Under the pieces are notes generated by a model. That model was not told the origin of the DNA. It ran no database searches and saw only the letters and a list, made by a program, of their open reading frames with translations. From the NCBI GenBank assembly GCA_027533385.1, contig JAPZUE010000006.1, positions 203,309-267,308 of the forward strand: a DNA stretch of 64,000 nt, given 5' to 3'. Each line of letters begins with the position of its first letter. Position 1 is the stretch's first letter. The translations under genes and the position numbers were made by a program. Shown in pieces: positions 29,693 to 41,526 of this stretch. The stretch is from Rhizobium sp. (GTDB lineage: Bacteria; Pseudomonadota; Alphaproteobacteria; Rhizobiales; Rhizobiaceae).

Positions 29693-30001
29693 ATGGAAAT
29701 CGGTCTTTCCCACTACCTCACGGTCAGTGCCATCCTCTTCACCTTCGGGGTCTTCGGCATCTTCCTGAACCGCAAGAACGTCATCGTCATCCTGATGTCG
29801 GTCGAACTGATCCTGCTCGCGGTCAACATCAACATGATTGCCTTCTCGCATTTCCTCGGCGATCTGGTCGGCCAGATCTTCGCGCTGTTTATCCTGACGG
29901 TCGCCGCCGCAGAAGCGGCCATCGGTCTCGCGATCCTGGTGGTCTTCTACCGTAATCGCGGCTCCATCGCCGTCGAAGACGTCAACATGATGAAGGGCTG
30001 A
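29693..30001 (+). CDS. nuoK: NADH-quinone oxidoreductase subunit K
   Basis: Small membrane-arm subunit (102 residues, three spans). The key acidic residues lie in spans 2 and 3: [13 protein letters not shown] and [15 protein letters not shown]. These glutamates form part of the proton path. It lies between nuoJ and nuoL, 28 and 7 bases from them. Confidence 0.97.
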   Translation: MEIGLSHYLTVSAILFTFGVFGIFLNRKNVIVILMSVELILLAVNINMIAFSHFLGDLVGQIFALFILTVAAAEAAIGLAILVVFYRNRGSIAVEDVNMMKG

Positions 30002-30008
30002 TCGGGTC

Positions 30009-32003
30009 ATGATCTACAAGGCTATCGTCTTTCTCCCCCTGATCGGCTTTCTGATCGCCGGCCTTTTCGGCCGCCAGATCGGCGCCAAGGCTTCGGAATA
30101 CATCACCACCGGTCTGATGATCATCGTGGCGGTCCTGTCGTGGATCGTGTTCTTCAATATCGCCATGAACCACGAGGCCCATGAGGTCATCAAGGTTCCG
30201 GTGCTGCGCTGGATCCAGTCCGGCGGCATTGATGTTGAATGGGCATTCCGCGTCGACACGCTGACCGCCGTCATGTTCGTGGTCGTCAACTCGGTGTCGT
30301 GCCTCGTGCACCTCTACTCGATCGGCTACATGCATCATGATCCGCATCGGCCGCGCTTCTTCGCCTATCTGTCGCTCTTCACCTTCGCGATGCTCATGCT
30401 CATCACGTCGGACAACCTGCTGCAGATGTTCTTCGGCTGGGAAGGCGTGGGTCTCGCGTCCTACCTGCTGATCGGCTTCTGGTACAAGAAGCCGTCAGCC
30501 TCGGCTGCCGCCATGAAGGCCTTCATCGTCAACCGTGTCGGTGACTTCGGCTTCATCCTCGGCATCGGTGCCATCTTCGTGATGTTCGGCTCGATCAACT
30601 TCGAGACGATCTTCGCCTCGGCCCAGACCTATCTCCCGACCGATCCAAACGCCGCGCCGGAAGTGGTTCTCAACCTCTTCGGCCTCGAGCTCGACCGCAG
30701 CCATGCACTGACCGGCGCCTGCCTGCTGCTCTTCATGGGCGCGATGGGCAAGTCGGCGCAGTTCCTGCTGCACACCTGGCTGCCGGACGCCATGGAAGGC
30801 CCGACCCCGGTTTCGGCCCTCATTCACGCCGCAACCATGGTCACCGCCGGCGTCTTCCTCGTCGCCCGCATGTCGCCGGTCTTCGAACTGTCGCCGGATG
30901 CTTTGATGGTCGTCACCATCGTCGGTGCGATCACGGCCTTCTTCGCCGCGACCGTCGGCCTCGTGCAGAACGACATCAAGCGCGTCATCGCCTATTCGAC
31001 CTGCTCGCAGCTCGGCTACATGTTCGTGGCACTCGGCGTCGGCGCTTATGGCGCAGCCGTCTTCCACCTCTTCACGCACGCCTTCTTCAAGGCGCTTCTG
31101 TTCCTTGGAGCTGGCTCGGTCATCCACGCCGTCGATGGCGAACAAGACATGCGCTACATGGGTGGCCTCCGGAAGCATATCCCGGTCACCTTCTGGGCCA
31201 TGACGATCGGTACGATCGCGCTGACCGGCGTTGGTATCCCCGGAACGGTCATCGGTACGGCCGGCTTCTTCTCGAAGGACTACATCATCGAGTCGGCCTT
31301 TGCCTCGCATTCGGCTGTCGGTGGCTTTGCCTTCACGCTGCTGGTCATCGCGGCGCTGTTCACGAGCTTCTACTCGTGGCGTCTCGCCTTCCTGACCTTC
31401 TTCGGCAAGCCGCGCGCATCGGCGGATGTCATGCATCATGTGCATGAAAGCCCGCAGGTCATGCTGATCCCGTTCTACCTGCTCGGTTTCGGCGCGCTCT
31501 TTGCCGGCTTCATCTTCCACGACTACTTCTTCGGTCATCACTATGCCGAATTCTGGAAGGGAGCGCTCTTCACGCTGCCGACCAACACGGTCCTGGAAGA
31601 GTTCCATGAAGTGCCGAAGTGGGTGAAGTGGAGCCCGTTCATCGCCATGTCGATCGGCTTCGTCACCGCCTGGTACATGTATATCAAGAACCCTTCGGCC
31701 CCGAAGAAGCTCGCCGAACAGCAGTGGATGCTCTACCAGTTCCTGCTCAACAAGTGGTACTTCGACGAGCTCTACGACTTCCTCTTCGTTCGGTCCTCCA
31801 AGGCGCTCGGCCGCTTCCTCTGGAAGAAGGGTGACGTTGCCACCATCGACGCCTATGGCCCGAACGGCGTTGCCTCGGCCGTCAGCGGTCTGACCCAGAA
31901 GGTCGTCCGCCTGCAGTCGGGTTACCTTTACCACTATGCGTTCGCGATGCTCATCGGCATTGCGGCCCTCGTTACCTGGATGATGCTCGGGAGCTCCCTC
32001 TGA
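30009..32003 (+). CDS. nuoL: NADH-quinone oxidoreductase subunit L
   Basis: Distal antiporter-like proton-pumping subunit, 664 residues. The core has the Mrp-type blocks [39 protein letters not shown] and [18 protein letters not shown]. The long C-terminal lateral helix that runs along the membrane arm is present. Its stop overlaps the nuoM start by one base (TGATG). Confidence 0.98.
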   Translation: MIYKAIVFLPLIGFLIAGLFGRQIGAKASEYITTGLMIIVAVLSWIVFFNIAMNHEAHEVIKVPVLRWIQSGGIDVEWAFRVDTLTAVMFVVVNSVSCLVHLYSIGYMHHDPHRPRFFAYLSLFTFAMLMLITSDNLLQMFFGWEGVGLASYLLIGFWYKKPSASAAAMKAFIVNRVGDFGFILGIGAIFVMFGSINFETIFASAQTYLPTDPNAAPEVVLNLFGLELDRSHALTGACLLLFMGAMGKSAQFLLHTWLPDAMEGPTPVSALIHAATMVTAGVFLVARMSPVFELSPDALMVVTIVGAITAFFAATVGLVQNDIKRVIAYSTCSQLGYMFVALGVGAYGAAVFHLFTHAFFKALLFLGAGSVIHAVDGEQDMRYMGGLRKHIPVTFWAMTIGTIALTGVGIPGTVIGTAGFFSKDYIIESAFASHSAVGGFAFTLLVIAALFTSFYSWRLAFLTFFGKPRASADVMHHVHESPQVMLIPFYLLGFGALFAGFIFHDYFFGHHYAEFWKGALFTLPTNTVLEEFHEVPKWVKWSPFIAMSIGFVTAWYMYIKNPSAPKKLAEQQWMLYQFLLNKWYFDELYDFLFVRSSKALGRFLWKKGDVATIDAYGPNGVASAVSGLTQKVVRLQSGYLYHYAFAMLIGIAALVTWMMLGSSL

Positions 32004-33514
32004 TGACCGATTGGCCCATTCTCTCGACGGTCACCTTCCTTCCTCTGGTCGGCGTGGCCCTGCTGCTGCTGACCCGGGGTGACACGGTGCAGGGTCGCCG
32101 CAACATCCTGAACGTGTCGCTGCTGACGACGGTCTTCACCTTCGTCGTGTCGCTCTTCATCTGGATCAACTTCGACAATTCGAACACCGGCTTCCAGATG
32201 GTGGAGAAGCATGCCTGGCTCGGAACCGGGATCTCCTACCATGTCGGCGTCGACGGCATCTCGATGCTCTTCGTCATCCTGACGACGCTGCTCATGCCCT
32301 TCTGCATTCTCGCGAGCTGGAACTCGGTCGAGAAGCGCCTGAAGGAATACATGATCGCCTTCCTGGTGCTCGAGACCCTGATGATCGGCGTCTTCGTGTC
32401 GCTCGACATCGTTCTGTTCTACGTCTTCTTCGAAGCCGGCCTCATCCCGATGTTCATCATCATCGGCGTCTGGGGTGGCAAGGACCGCGTCTACGCGTCG
32501 TACAAGTTCTTCCTCTACACGCTGCTCGGCTCGGTGCTGATGCTGCTCGCCATCATGGCCATGTATTGGGAAGCCGGCACGACGGATATCGCACTGCTGC
32601 TGCAGTATGACTTCCCGCCGCAGATGCAGACCTGGCTCTGGCTTGCCTTCTTCACCTCCTTTGCGGTGAAGATGCCGATGTGGCCGGTTCATACCTGGCT
32701 GCCGGACGCGCACGTGCAGGCACCGACCGCTGGCTCCGTCATCCTGGCGGGCATCCTCCTGAAGCTTGGCGGCTACGGCTTCCTGCGCTTCTCGCTGCCG
32801 ATGTTCCCGCTCGCTTCCGACTTTTTCGCGCCGTTCGTCTTCGCGCTGTCGGTCATTGCCATCATCTACACCTCGCTGGTCGCGATGATGCAGGAAGACA
32901 TCAAGAAGCTGATCGCCTATTCCTCCGTCGCCCACATGGGTTACGTGACCATGGGTATCTTTGCCGCCAACCAGCAGGGTGTGCAGGGTGCGATCTTCCA
33001 GATGATCAGCCACGGCTTTGTCTCCGGCGCGCTCTTCCTCTGCGTCGGCGTGATCTATGATCGTCTCCATACCCGCGAGATCGCGGCCTATGGTGGCCTG
33101 GTCAACAACATGCCGAAATATGCGCTGGCCTTCATGGTCTTCACCATGGCCAATGTCGGCCTGCCGGGCACCTCGGGCTTTATCGGCGAATTCCTGACCC
33201 TCGTCGGCGTGTTCCGCGTCAACACCTGGGTCGCACTCTTCGCCGCCACCGGCGTCATCCTTTCGGCTGGCTATGCGCTCTGGCTCTATCGTCGGGTCAT
33301 TTTCGGTGCGCTCGAAAAAGAGAGCCTGAAGAGCATGCTCGACCTGACCGCCCGCGAAAAGCTCGTGCTTTATCCGCTGATCGTGCTCACCATCTTCTTC
33401 GGCGTCTACCCGGCTCCCATCCTCGATGCGACCGCCGCTTCCGTCGACAATCTGGTGAACAACTACTCCGCAGCCTTGCAAGCAGCCCAGTCTCTGGCGC
33501 TGGTTGCGAACTGA
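32003..33514 (+). CDS. nuoM: NADH-quinone oxidoreductase subunit M
   Basis: Antiporter-like proton-pumping subunit, 503 residues and about 14 spans. Diagnostic stretches are [40 protein letters not shown] and the catalytic-lysine regions around [11 protein letters not shown]. It is coupled to nuoL by a one-base overlap and followed 18 bases later by nuoN. Confidence 0.98.
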   Translation: MTDWPILSTVTFLPLVGVALLLLTRGDTVQGRRNILNVSLLTTVFTFVVSLFIWINFDNSNTGFQMVEKHAWLGTGISYHVGVDGISMLFVILTTLLMPFCILASWNSVEKRLKEYMIAFLVLETLMIGVFVSLDIVLFYVFFEAGLIPMFIIIGVWGGKDRVYASYKFFLYTLLGSVLMLLAIMAMYWEAGTTDIALLLQYDFPPQMQTWLWLAFFTSFAVKMPMWPVHTWLPDAHVQAPTAGSVILAGILLKLGGYGFLRFSLPMFPLASDFFAPFVFALSVIAIIYTSLVAMMQEDIKKLIAYSSVAHMGYVTMGIFAANQQGVQGAIFQMISHGFVSGALFLCVGVIYDRLHTREIAAYGGLVNNMPKYALAFMVFTMANVGLPGTSGFIGEFLTLVGVFRVNTWVALFAATGVILSAGYALWLYRRVIFGALEKESLKSMLDLTAREKLVLYPLIVLTIFFGVYPAPILDATAASVDNLVNNYSAALQAAQSLALVAN

Positions 33515-33532
33515 CGACAGGATCCTTTGGAC

Positions 33533-34978
33533 ATGACCGTTGAAACTCTCATTGCTAGCCTGCACCTGGTCACGCCGGAACTGATCCTGGCCGTGGGCGC
33601 CATGGTGCTGCTCATGATCGGCGTGTTTTCGGGCGAGAAGTCGAACAGTGTCGTCACCGGACTTGCGATCGCACTCCTGATCTTCTCGGGCGCCTGGCTC
33701 ATCTTCTCCGGTGCGGAAGGAGAAGCCTTCAACGGCGCCTACCTCGCCGACGGCTATGCGACCTTCATGAAGGTGCTCGCCCTGATCGGTTCGGTCACTG
33801 CGATGATCATGGCGGTCGGTCACGCCCGCTACGACCACCTCGACAAGTTCGAGTTCCCGGTTCTGCTCGTGCTCGCGACCCTCGGCGTCATGCTGCTGAT
33901 CTCGGCCAATGACCTGATTGCCCTTTATCTCGGCCTCGAACTGATGTCGCTTGCCCTCTACGTCGTCGCTGCAATCAACCGCGACAGCCTGCGCTCAACC
34001 GAAGCCGGCCTCAAGTACTTCGTCCTTGGCGCGCTGTCCTCGGGCATGCTGCTTTACGGCATGTCGCTGGTCTATGGCTTCACCGGCAACACCGGCTTCG
34101 ACGAGATTGCAGCGGTTCTGTCGCAGGGCGAACCCTCGCTCGGCCTGATCTTCGGTCTCGTCTTTGTGCTGGCCGGTCTGGCATTCAAGATCTCGGCCGT
34201 GCCGTTCCACATGTGGACGCCGGATGTTTACGAAGGCGCACCGACCCCGGTCACCGCCTTCCTGGCCGCTGCCCCGAAGATCGGCGCCATGGCGATCTTC
34301 GTCCGTATCGTCATCGAAGCTTTCCTGCCGATCTTCGCCGAATGGCAGCAGATCGTCGTCTTCATCGCGATTGCTTCGATGGTTCTCGGTTCGGTCGCCG
34401 CAATCGGTCAGAAGAACATCAAGCGACTGATGGCCTATTCCTCCATCGGTCACATGGGCTATGCGCTGGTCGGCCTCGCCGCCGGCAATGACACCGGCGT
34501 CGCCGGCGTCCTGCTCTACATGATGATCTATCTGGTCATGACGCTCGGCACCTTCGCCTGCATCATGGCCATGCGCCAGAAGGAGGGCGGCAATGTCGAG
34601 AATATCGACGATCTCGCCGGCCTGTCGACCACGCGCCCCTTCATGGCCTTCGTGCTGACTGCGCTGATGTTCTCGCTCGCCGGCATCCCGCCGCTGGCTG
34701 GCTTCTTCGCCAAGTACTTCGTCTTCGTGGCTGCCATCGAAGCCAAGCTCTATGCGCTGGCCATCATCGGTGTGCTCGCCTCGGTCATCGGCGCCTACTA
34801 CTACCTGCGCATCATCAAGGTCATGTGGTTCGACGAGGCCAAGGGCGAATTCGCCCGCACCTCCATTGAGCTGCGCCTCGTCTTCGGTCTCTCCGGTCTC
34901 TTCGTGGTCGGTTATGTCCTCTTCGGCGGCCCGCTTGGCACGGCTGCAGAGGCTGCTGCAAAGACGTTGTTTAATTGA
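33533..34978 (+). CDS. nuoN: NADH-quinone oxidoreductase subunit N
   Basis: Third antiporter-like subunit of complex I, 481 residues. Family blocks include [39 protein letters not shown] and [21 protein letters not shown] at 33527 is in frame, but the ATG at 33533 has the better spacing from an upstream AGGA. It closes the nuo set; its stop overlaps the start of birA. Confidence 0.98.
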   Translation: MTVETLIASLHLVTPELILAVGAMVLLMIGVFSGEKSNSVVTGLAIALLIFSGAWLIFSGAEGEAFNGAYLADGYATFMKVLALIGSVTAMIMAVGHARYDHLDKFEFPVLLVLATLGVMLLISANDLIALYLGLELMSLALYVVAAINRDSLRSTEAGLKYFVLGALSSGMLLYGMSLVYGFTGNTGFDEIAAVLSQGEPSLGLIFGLVFVLAGLAFKISAVPFHMWTPDVYEGAPTPVTAFLAAAPKIGAMAIFVRIVIEAFLPIFAEWQQIVVFIAIASMVLGSVAAIGQKNIKRLMAYSSIGHMGYALVGLAAGNDTGVAGVLLYMMIYLVMTLGTFACIMAMRQKEGGNVENIDDLAGLSTTRPFMAFVLTALMFSLAGIPPLAGFFAKYFVFVAAIEAKLYALAIIGVLASVIGAYYYLRIIKVMWFDEAKGEFARTSIELRLVFGLSGLFVVGYVLFGGPLGTAAEAAAKTLFN

Positions 34979-35742
34979 CCAGTTTCGGAAGACCGCGCCG
35001 GATTTCGCTTGATGATTTCCGGCACGAGGCCCTCGACGATGTTTCGTCTACCAACACGGAAGCCTTCGCCCGCGCTCGCGCGGGCGATTCCGGTTTTCTA
35101 TGGGTCACGGCGGAACGCCAGACCGGTGGTCGCGGCCGACGCGGTCGCCAATGGGTCTCGGAGCGGGGCAATCTCTATTCGACCCTGCTTTTGATTGATC
35201 CCGCACCGACCGAGACCCTGGCGTCACTGCCACTGGCCGTGGCCGTCGCGGTGCATGCCGCCATTCAGACGGTCATTCCCGCCGGCGGAGAACCGGTCGA
35301 GATCAAGTGGCCGAATGATGTTCTGATCGGGCGCAAGAAGACCTCCGGTATCCTGATCGAGGCGGAGCGTCTGGCCGATGGTCGCATGGCACTGGCCATC
35401 GGGATCGGGATCAACATCAAGGCCCGCCCGGATCTGGCGCTTTACCCGGTGACCTCGCTCGCCGATCAGGGCGCCGCGATTTCCGCTCAGGAGCTCTTCG
35501 CCCATCTCTTCGCCGAGATGGCAGATGTCCTGGCCATCTGGGATCAGGGCAGGGGCATTGCCGAAATCGTCCGGCGCTGGCGCCGCGTCGCCTGCGGGAT
35601 CGGTGAGAAAATCACGGTGAACCTGCCGGATCGCTCGATTTCCGGTATCTTTTCCGGAATCGATGATAAGGGAATTTTGTTGCTCGACCGGGGCCCCGAC
35701 GGAATGATGTCGGTGGCGGCCGGAGATGTGTTTTTCGGGTAG
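34975..35742 (+). CDS. birA: Biotin--[acetyl-CoA-carboxylase] ligase (class I, no DNA-binding domain)
   Basis: Makes biotinyl-AMP and attaches biotin to carboxylase carrier lysines. The adenylate loop [20 protein letters not shown] and the catalytic-site [19 protein letters not shown] are intact. It is 255 residues, with no N-terminal winged helix, so not a repressor of the E. coli type. The start is taken as the TTG at 34975, whose bases overlap the nuoN stop (TTGA); no ATG fits the N-terminus. Placement after nuoN is usual in rhizobia. Confidence 0.93.
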   Translation: MTSFGRPRRISLDDFRHEALDDVSSTNTEAFARARAGDSGFLWVTAERQTGGRGRRGRQWVSERGNLYSTLLLIDPAPTETLASLPLAVAVAVHAAIQTVIPAGGEPVEIKWPNDVLIGRKKTSGILIEAERLADGRMALAIGIGINIKARPDLALYPVTSLADQGAAISAQELFAHLFAEMADVLAIWDQGRGIAEIVRRWRRVACGIGEKITVNLPDRSISGIFSGIDDKGILLLDRGPDGMMSVAAGDVFFG

Positions 35743-35760
35743 ACTGGATCGGAAGTAAGA

Positions 35761-37428
35761 ATGGCCAAGAACGACGAACTGGTTTTCCTGCCGCTGGGCG
35801 GCGTGGGTGAAATCGGCATGAACCTCGCATTGTACGGCTATGGCCCGCCGTCCAATCGTCAGTGGATCATGGTCGACTGCGGCGTGACCTTTGCCGGCCC
35901 CGATCTGCCGGGTGTTGATCTGGTCCTGCCCGATATTCGCTTCATCAAGTCGCAGAAAAAGAATCTCAAGGGCATCATCATCACCCATGCCCATGAAGAC
36001 CATTATGGCGCCCTGAACGATCTCTGGCCTGGCCTGAACGTTCCGGTCTATGCCTCGCGCTTCACCGCCGGCATGCTGGAGGCCAAGCGTGACTATGAAG
36101 GTTCGCGCGCCGAGATCCCGATCACGCCCTTCAAGCAGGGCGACCGTATCAATGTCGGCCCCTTCGCGATCGAAGCGATTGGCGTCAACCACTCGATCCC
36201 CGAGCCGATGTCGCTCGTCATCCGCACACCGCTTGGCAATGTCGTTCATACCGGCGACTGGAAGATCGACCACAATCCCTCGCTCGGACCGCTGACTGAC
36301 GAAGCCCGTTTCCGCGCCGTGGGGGAGGAGGGCGTACTGGCATTGCTCTGCGACTCGACCAATGCGCTGCGCGATGGCGTCTCGCCCTCGGAAGAGGAAG
36401 TTTCCAAGGGCCTGCAGAAGATCATCGAGGCCGCCGAAGGCCGCGTCGCCATCACCACCTTTTCGTCGAATGTCGGCCGTATCCGCTCCATTGCCCAGGC
36501 CGCCGAAGCGGCCGGTCGTGAGGTCCTGCTGCTCGGCAGCTCGCTGAAGCGTGTGACGGCGGTCGCAGACGACATCGGCATCATGCAGGGCATCAAGCCC
36601 TTTATCGCCGAAGACGAATACGGCTTCATCCCGCGCGACAAGATCGTGGTCATCCTGACCGGCTCCCAGGGGGAGCCGCGCGCAGCGCTTGCCAAGCTCT
36701 CGCGCGACGAGATGCGCAATGTCGCGCTGACCTCTGGCGATACGGTCGTCTTCTCCTCGCGCGCCATTCCCGGCAACGAAAAGGCCATTCTCGAGATCAA
36801 GAATGGTCTGATCGAGCAGGGCGTACACATCATCACCGACAGTGAAGCGCTCGTGCATGTCTCCGGCCACCCGCGTCGCAACGAGCTTCTGAAAATGTAT
36901 GAATGGGTCCGCCCGCAGATGCTGGTTCCCGTCCATGGCGAAGCAGCCCATCTGGTGGCGCAGCGGGATCTCGCCTTGCAGGCCGGCATTCCGCTGGTCC
37001 CGCATGTCCGCAATGGTGACATCCTGAGGATTGCCCCGGGCCCGGCCGAAGTCATCGACCAGGCCCCCTTCGGCCGCGTCTACAAGGACGGCAAGCTGGT
37101 GGGCGACATCGAGGAAATGGGCATCGCCGACCGCAAGAAGCTCGCCTATGTCGGCCATGTCGCCGTCAGCGTGCTTCTCGACAGCCGCTACGACTTCCTC
37201 GGCGACCCTGATGTCGTGCCCTTTGGCCTGCCGGAATTCGATGACGAAGGCGAGTCGATGGAGGATACCCTCTATGACGCCGTCCTCGGTGCTGTCGAGA
37301 GCATCCCGCGCAGCCGCCGCAAGGATCTGGAGACCGTTCGCGAGGCGGTTCGCCGCGCAGTACGCTCCACGGCCAACGAAGCCTGGGGCAAGAAGCCCGT
37401 CGTTACGGTCTTCCTGACCAAAGTCTGA
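35761..37428 (+). CDS. rnj: Ribonuclease J
   Basis: Metallo-beta-lactamase/beta-CASP ribonuclease that acts in rRNA maturation and mRNA decay in alphaproteobacteria. The zinc-binding motif HAHEDHYGAL gives His76, His78, Asp80 and His81. Further metal ligands lie in VVHTGDWKID and the beta-CASP region with VSGHPRRNELLKMYEWVRP. It is 555 residues, including the C-terminal domain. It begins 18 bases after birA, so it is probably co-transcribed. Confidence 0.96.
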   Translation: MAKNDELVFLPLGGVGEIGMNLALYGYGPPSNRQWIMVDCGVTFAGPDLPGVDLVLPDIRFIKSQKKNLKGIIITHAHEDHYGALNDLWPGLNVPVYASRFTAGMLEAKRDYEGSRAEIPITPFKQGDRINVGPFAIEAIGVNHSIPEPMSLVIRTPLGNVVHTGDWKIDHNPSLGPLTDEARFRAVGEEGVLALLCDSTNALRDGVSPSEEEVSKGLQKIIEAAEGRVAITTFSSNVGRIRSIAQAAEAAGREVLLLGSSLKRVTAVADDIGIMQGIKPFIAEDEYGFIPRDKIVVILTGSQGEPRAALAKLSRDEMRNVALTSGDTVVFSSRAIPGNEKAILEIKNGLIEQGVHIITDSEALVHVSGHPRRNELLKMYEWVRPQMLVPVHGEAAHLVAQRDLALQAGIPLVPHVRNGDILRIAPGPAEVIDQAPFGRVYKDGKLVGDIEEMGIADRKKLAYVGHVAVSVLLDSRYDFLGDPDVVPFGLPEFDDEGESMEDTLYDAVLGAVESIPRSRRKDLETVREAVRRAVRSTANEAWGKKPVVTVFLTKV

Positions 37429-37483
37429 GGGACGGCGCGGGCAGGGATGACCTAATCTTTGTCCGCAAAGACGGGAGGAAAAC

Positions 37484-37888
37484 ATGCTCGGCCGCGTCAA
37501 TCACATCGCCATCGCAGTTCCGGATCTTGCCCTCGCGACCGCGAGCTATCGCGACACGCTGGGGGCTAAGGTCTCCCAGGCGCAGGCGCTGCCAGAACAT
37601 GGCGTGACCGTTGTTTTCGTCGAACTCGAGAACACCAAGGTCGAACTCCTGGAGCCGCTCGGCGAAGGCTCCCCGATCGCCGCCTTCCTGGAGAAAAACC
37701 CCTCGGGCGGCATGCACCATATCTGCTACGAGGTGAATGATATCCTCGCCGCACGTGACCAGCTCTCGGCCTCCGGCGCCCGCGTACTCGGCAGCGGCGA
37801 ACCCAAGATCGGTGCCCATGGCAAGCCGGTCCTGTTTTTGCATCCAAAGGACTTTTTCGGTACGTTGATCGAGCTGGAGCAGGTCTAG
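37484..37888 (+). CDS. mce: Methylmalonyl-CoA epimerase
   Basis: Interconverts the D and L forms of methylmalonyl-CoA on the propionate-to-succinyl-CoA route. A 134-residue vicinal-oxygen-chelate fold in two halves: LGRVNHIAIAVPDL at the start, then VELLEPLGEGSPIAAFL, GGMHHICYEVNDI and the C-terminal GTLIELEQV that supplies the last metal ligand. A GGGAGGAAAAC ribosome site precedes the ATG. It is the third gene in the run birA-rnj-mce. Confidence 0.94.
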   Translation: MLGRVNHIAIAVPDLALATASYRDTLGAKVSQAQALPEHGVTVVFVELENTKVELLEPLGEGSPIAAFLEKNPSGGMHHICYEVNDILAARDQLSASGARVLGSGEPKIGAHGKPVLFLHPKDFFGTLIELEQV

Positions 37889-38034
37889 CGCCCGTTCACG
37901 CGCGGATGAAGCGTTGTTGATCGAAAGCGGGCCTTGCCTGCGACGCTTTGGCCTTTGTGCCTCGTGGCATCCGCGATTATAGGGAACAAACGACGCAGGC
38001 GGGGACCTGCCGTACAGCTCTGGAGCGAAACATC

Positions 38035-38313
38035 ATGGCGATCCTGTCGGGACTGGCGGTCTATTTCGTGATCTGGTGGCTGGTGCTGTTTGCAGTCCTG
38101 CCGATCGGACTGCGCACCCAGGACGAAGACCAGAGCGTCGTGCCGGGATCCGTGGCAAGCGCTCCGGCGCGGTTTCGCGCCAAACGCATCTTCCTGATGA
38201 CGAGTGTCGTTGCAGCGGTGATCTATGGTGCATGGTATGTGGCCGGCACCTATTTCGGCATCGGCTTCAATGACCTTCCTATCATCGTCCCGGGGCTTGA
38301 GCCGCGGGCTTGA
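38035..38313 (+). CDS. DUF1467 family small membrane protein
   Basis: A 92-residue protein with two hydrophobic spans (about 4-23, ILSGLAVYFVIWWLVLFAVL, and about 54-72). A charged loop LRTQDEDQSVVPGS between them matches the DUF1467 pattern. Function unknown; it commonly follows mce in alphaproteobacteria. The open frame begins at 37948, but the ATG at 38035 has a GGAGCGAAAC ribosome site and gives the typical length. Confidence 0.88.
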   Translation: MAILSGLAVYFVIWWLVLFAVLPIGLRTQDEDQSVVPGSVASAPARFRAKRIFLMTSVVAAVIYGAWYVAGTYFGIGFNDLPIIVPGLEPRA

Positions 38314-38349
38314 AAAGGCAGGGTGGGATCCCTGTCCGCGTCAAGAAGG

Positions 38350-38497
38350 CAAAAAAAAACAAGGTCAAAAGACCTTGTTCGAAGCTTCGCGTGATCCTTC
38401 ACCAATTAAGGGGCTGCGAACGAGCGCGCCTAGATCTGATCCTCCCAAGACTTGACCGCGAGTGTGGCAAAGATTTGTACTCCCTGCCTCTTTTATG
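38350..38497 (-). ncRNA. Probable small regulatory RNA ending at an intrinsic terminator
   Basis: On the minus strand AACAAGGTC-TTTT-GACCTTGTT (38379-38358) is followed by a run of T (complement of A 38351-38357), a textbook terminator. No minus-strand protein gene lies upstream. A weak promoter reads GTGACA (38531-38526), 17 bases, TAGGTT (38508-38503), placing the start near 38497 and giving an RNA of about 148 bases. The length and the position between DUF1467 and proS are compatible with the alphaproteobacterial sRNA families known in Sinorhizobium, but I cannot name the family from memory. Confidence 0.55.
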
Positions 38498-38816
38498 GGC
38501 TGAACCTAGCCCAATCAGTGATCGTTGTCACCCCTGAATCTTGCAGAATTGTTACAGTCATCCAAAAAAAATTTTAGGCATGTTTTTGTCGCATGGAGGT
38601 CATGGAATGACCGAATTTCTGGTGCCCTGTGCTGCGGTTCTTGTGCCGGCGTCCGCCGGCCGGGCAGGCTGAGCAGAGCTCCTGTGGGCTTCCACCGCGA
38701 TCCATGCTTGCGGGTTTTCTTCTGTAGACCAACCAGCTATGAACGCTTCCTGACATCCCGTTTCAATCGCTGATTCCGCCTGTTCGGGCGGCATCGACAA
38801 CCATCTGGAATTCGTT
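38498..38816. other. Intergenic region before proS
   Basis: About 320 bases, A+T-richer than its surroundings, with runs such as CCAAAAAAAATTTTAGG (38562-38578). It probably holds the divergent promoters of the minus-strand RNA and of proS. I see no ORF that looks genuine. Confidence 0.6.
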
Positions 38817-40139
38817 ATGCGTCTGTCGCGCTACTTCATGCCGATCCTGAAGGAAAACCCCAAGGAAGCCGAGATCGTGTCCCACCGTCTGATGCTGCGG
38901 ACGGGCATGATCCGCCAGCAGAGCCAGGGCATCTATTCCTGGCTGCCGCTCGGCAAGCGCGTGCTGGACAAGGTGAACGCGATCATCCGCGAGGAGCAGA
39001 ACCGCGCCGGCGCCATCGAACTGTCGATGCCGACGCTTCAGTCGGCCGAGCTCTGGCAGGAAAGCGGCCGTTACGAGGCCTATGGCAAGGAAATGCTGCG
39101 CATCAAGGACCGCCAGGAGCGTCCGATGCTCTACGGTCCGACCAACGAGGAAATGGTCACGGACATCTTCCGTTCCTACGTGAAGTCCTACAAGAGCCTG
39201 CCCCTCAACCTCTACCACATCCAGCTGAAGTTCCGTGACGAGATCCGCCCGCGTTTCGGCACCATGCGCTCGCGCGAATTCCTGATGAAGGATGCCTATT
39301 CCTTCGATCTGACGCGCGAAGACGCCATCCATTCCTACAACAAGATGTTCGTTGCCTATCTGCGCACCTTCGACCGGCTTGGCCTGCGCGCCATCCCGAT
39401 GCGCGCCGACACCGGCCCGATCGGCGGCAACCACAGCCACGAATTCATCATTCTCGCCGACACCGGTGAATCGGAAGTCTTCTGCCACAAGAGCTTCGTC
39501 GATTTCGACATTCCCGCCGTCGACACCGATTTCGACAGCGTTGATGGCCTGCAGTCGGTCTTCGACAAGTGGACCTCGGTCTATGCCGCGACCTCCGAAA
39601 TGCATGACGAGGCCGCTTTTGATGCCATTCCGGAAGGCGAACGCCTCTCGGCGCGTGGCATCGAAGTTGGCCACATCTTCTATTTCGGCACCAAGTATTC
39701 CGAACCGATGGGCGCCAAGGTGCAGGGCCCCGACGGCAAGGAACACCTTGTCCACATGGGCTCTTATGGCATAGGCCCGACGCGCCTTGTTCCCGCCATC
39801 ATCGAGGCCTCGCATGACGAGAACGGGATCATCTGGCCGGCCTCGGTCGCGCCTTTCGATGCCGTCGTGATCAACATGAAGCCCGGCGACGAAGGCTGCG
39901 ACACGACCTGTGACCGCCTCTACGTCGCGCTGCAGAATGCCGGTAAGGATGTGCTCTACGACGACACCGACGATCGTGCCGGCACGAAGTTCGCGACCGC
40001 CGATCTGATCGGTGTTCCCGTCCAGGTAATCGCCGGCCCCCGCGCCGTCGCAGCCGGCGAAGTCGAGCTCAAGGACCGCAAGACCGGCGCCCGCGAGACG
40101 CTGACGATCGAAGCGGCGATCAACAAGCTGACGGCCTGA
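38817..40139 (+). CDS. proS: Prolyl-tRNA synthetase (class II, short alphaproteobacterial type)
   Basis: Charges tRNA-Pro. It is 440 residues, the form lacking the inserted editing domain found in E. coli ProRS. Class II motifs are visible: motif 1 near [20 protein letters not shown], motif 2 [21 protein letters not shown], motif 3 [15 protein letters not shown]. The C-terminal anticodon-binding domain ends at [12 protein letters not shown]. The short form may rely on free-standing editing proteins, none of which is in this window. Confidence 0.97.
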   Translation: MRLSRYFMPILKENPKEAEIVSHRLMLRTGMIRQQSQGIYSWLPLGKRVLDKVNAIIREEQNRAGAIELSMPTLQSAELWQESGRYEAYGKEMLRIKDRQERPMLYGPTNEEMVTDIFRSYVKSYKSLPLNLYHIQLKFRDEIRPRFGTMRSREFLMKDAYSFDLTREDAIHSYNKMFVAYLRTFDRLGLRAIPMRADTGPIGGNHSHEFIILADTGESEVFCHKSFVDFDIPAVDTDFDSVDGLQSVFDKWTSVYAATSEMHDEAAFDAIPEGERLSARGIEVGHIFYFGTKYSEPMGAKVQGPDGKEHLVHMGSYGIGPTRLVPAIIEASHDENGIIWPASVAPFDAVVINMKPGDEGCDTTCDRLYVALQNAGKDVLYDDTDDRAGTKFATADLIGVPVQVIAGPRAVAAGEVELKDRKTGARETLTIEAAINKLTA

Positions 40140-40205
40140 GGCGAGAGAGCCTCAGCCGAACCGAGACTGGGCGCGCCATGAGCTAGCCCGAGGCAGGGAG
40201 AGACC

Positions 40206-41513
40206 ATGGCGACGACGGCCGCTGGCAACGAGACGGTGGACACGGGCAAGGCCGCATCCGCGCGCCCCTTTTCCGGATTTGAGCGGATGGTGGCCTGGCG
40301 CTATCTGCGTGCCCGGCGCAAGGAAGCCTTCATTTCCGTCATCGCGGGCTTTTCCTTCATCGGGATCATGCTCGGTGTGGCGACGCTGATCATTGTCATG
40401 GCGGTGATGAACGGCTTCCGCACCGAGCTCGTCTCACGCATCCTCGGCATCAACGGCCACATGGTCGTTCAGGCCGTGGATCAGCCGCTCAGCGATTATG
40501 CCGGTCTTGCCGAACGCTTCGCGGCCGTTCCCGGCGTGACCATGGCCCTGCCGCTGGTCGAGGGCCAGACGCTCGCCTCGGGCCGTGAAGGGGCTGGAAC
40601 CGGCGCACTCGTGCGCGGCATTCGCCCGGATGATCTGACCAAGCTCACCGTCGTGTCCTCGAACATCCGTCAGGGCGACATGGTCGGCTTCGCCACGGGG
40701 CAGGGCGTGCTGGTCGGCTCGCGCATGGCAGCCCAGTTGGGCCTGTCGGCCGGCGATACGATCACGCTGGTCTCCCCGGAAGGCGACATCACGCCGCTTG
40801 GCGTCAATCCGCGGGTCAAGTCCTATCCCGTCTCGGCGATCTTCGAGATCGGGATGTCGGAATATGACGCCTCTATCATCTACATGCCGCTGGAAGAGGC
40901 GCAGCTCTATTTCAATGTCGAGGGCATCGTCCAGTCGATCGAGCTTTTCATCGCCGATCCCGATGCCGTCGATGAGCTTCGCCCGCAGATCGAGGAAGCT
41001 GCCGGCCGGCAGATATTCCTCACCGACTGGCGCCAGCGCAACCAGACCTTCTTCTCGGCGCTTCAGGTCGAGCGCAACGTGATGTTCATGATCCTGACGC
41101 TGATCGTGCTCGTTGCCGCGCTCAACATCATCTCGGGTCTGATCATGCTGGTGAAGGACAAGGCAAGCGACATTGCCATCCTGCGCACCATGGGGGCCAC
41201 CTCGGGCGCCATCATGCGCATCTTCTTCATGACGGGCGCCGCGATCGGCACGGCGGGCACGCTCGCCGGTGTCTTCCTCGGCGTTATCGTCTGTCTGAAC
41301 ATCGAGAGCATCCGCCAGTTCTTCTCCTGGATCTCCGGTACCGTGCTGTTTGACCCCGAGCTTTACTTCCTGAGCCAGCTGCCGGCCGACATGAACATGA
41401 GCGAGACGATCTCCGTTGTCGTCATGGCGCTCAGCCTGTCCTTCATGGCGACCATCTTCCCCGCCTGGCGGGCCTCGCGTCTGGATCCCGTCCAGGCCCT
41501 GCGTTACGAATGA
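40206..41513 (+). CDS. lolC: Lipoprotein-releasing ABC transporter permease LolC/LolE type
   Basis: Inner-membrane permease that extracts lipoproteins and hands them to LolA. It is 435 residues: an N-terminal span (about 40-60) after [20 protein letters not shown], a large periplasmic domain, then three C-terminal spans with the cytoplasmic coupling region [20 protein letters not shown]. Only one permease gene is present, as is common in alphaproteobacteria where one protein serves as both LolC and LolE. It is followed 13 bases later by lolD. Confidence 0.95.
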   Translation: MATTAAGNETVDTGKAASARPFSGFERMVAWRYLRARRKEAFISVIAGFSFIGIMLGVATLIIVMAVMNGFRTELVSRILGINGHMVVQAVDQPLSDYAGLAERFAAVPGVTMALPLVEGQTLASGREGAGTGALVRGIRPDDLTKLTVVSSNIRQGDMVGFATGQGVLVGSRMAAQLGLSAGDTITLVSPEGDITPLGVNPRVKSYPVSAIFEIGMSEYDASIIYMPLEEAQLYFNVEGIVQSIELFIADPDAVDELRPQIEEAAGRQIFLTDWRQRNQTFFSALQVERNVMFMILTLIVLVAALNIISGLIMLVKDKASDIAILRTMGATSGAIMRIFFMTGAAIGTAGTLAGVFLGVIVCLNIESIRQFFSWISGTVLFDPELYFLSQLPADMNMSETISVVVMALSLSFMATIFPAWRASRLDPVQALRYE

Positions 41514-41526
41514 GGATGCCGAGATA

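Noticed and set aside
35224..37500. A 758-codon minus-strand frame opposite birA-rnj-mce
   Set aside because: Spans three well-supported plus-strand genes and shows no recognisable domain.
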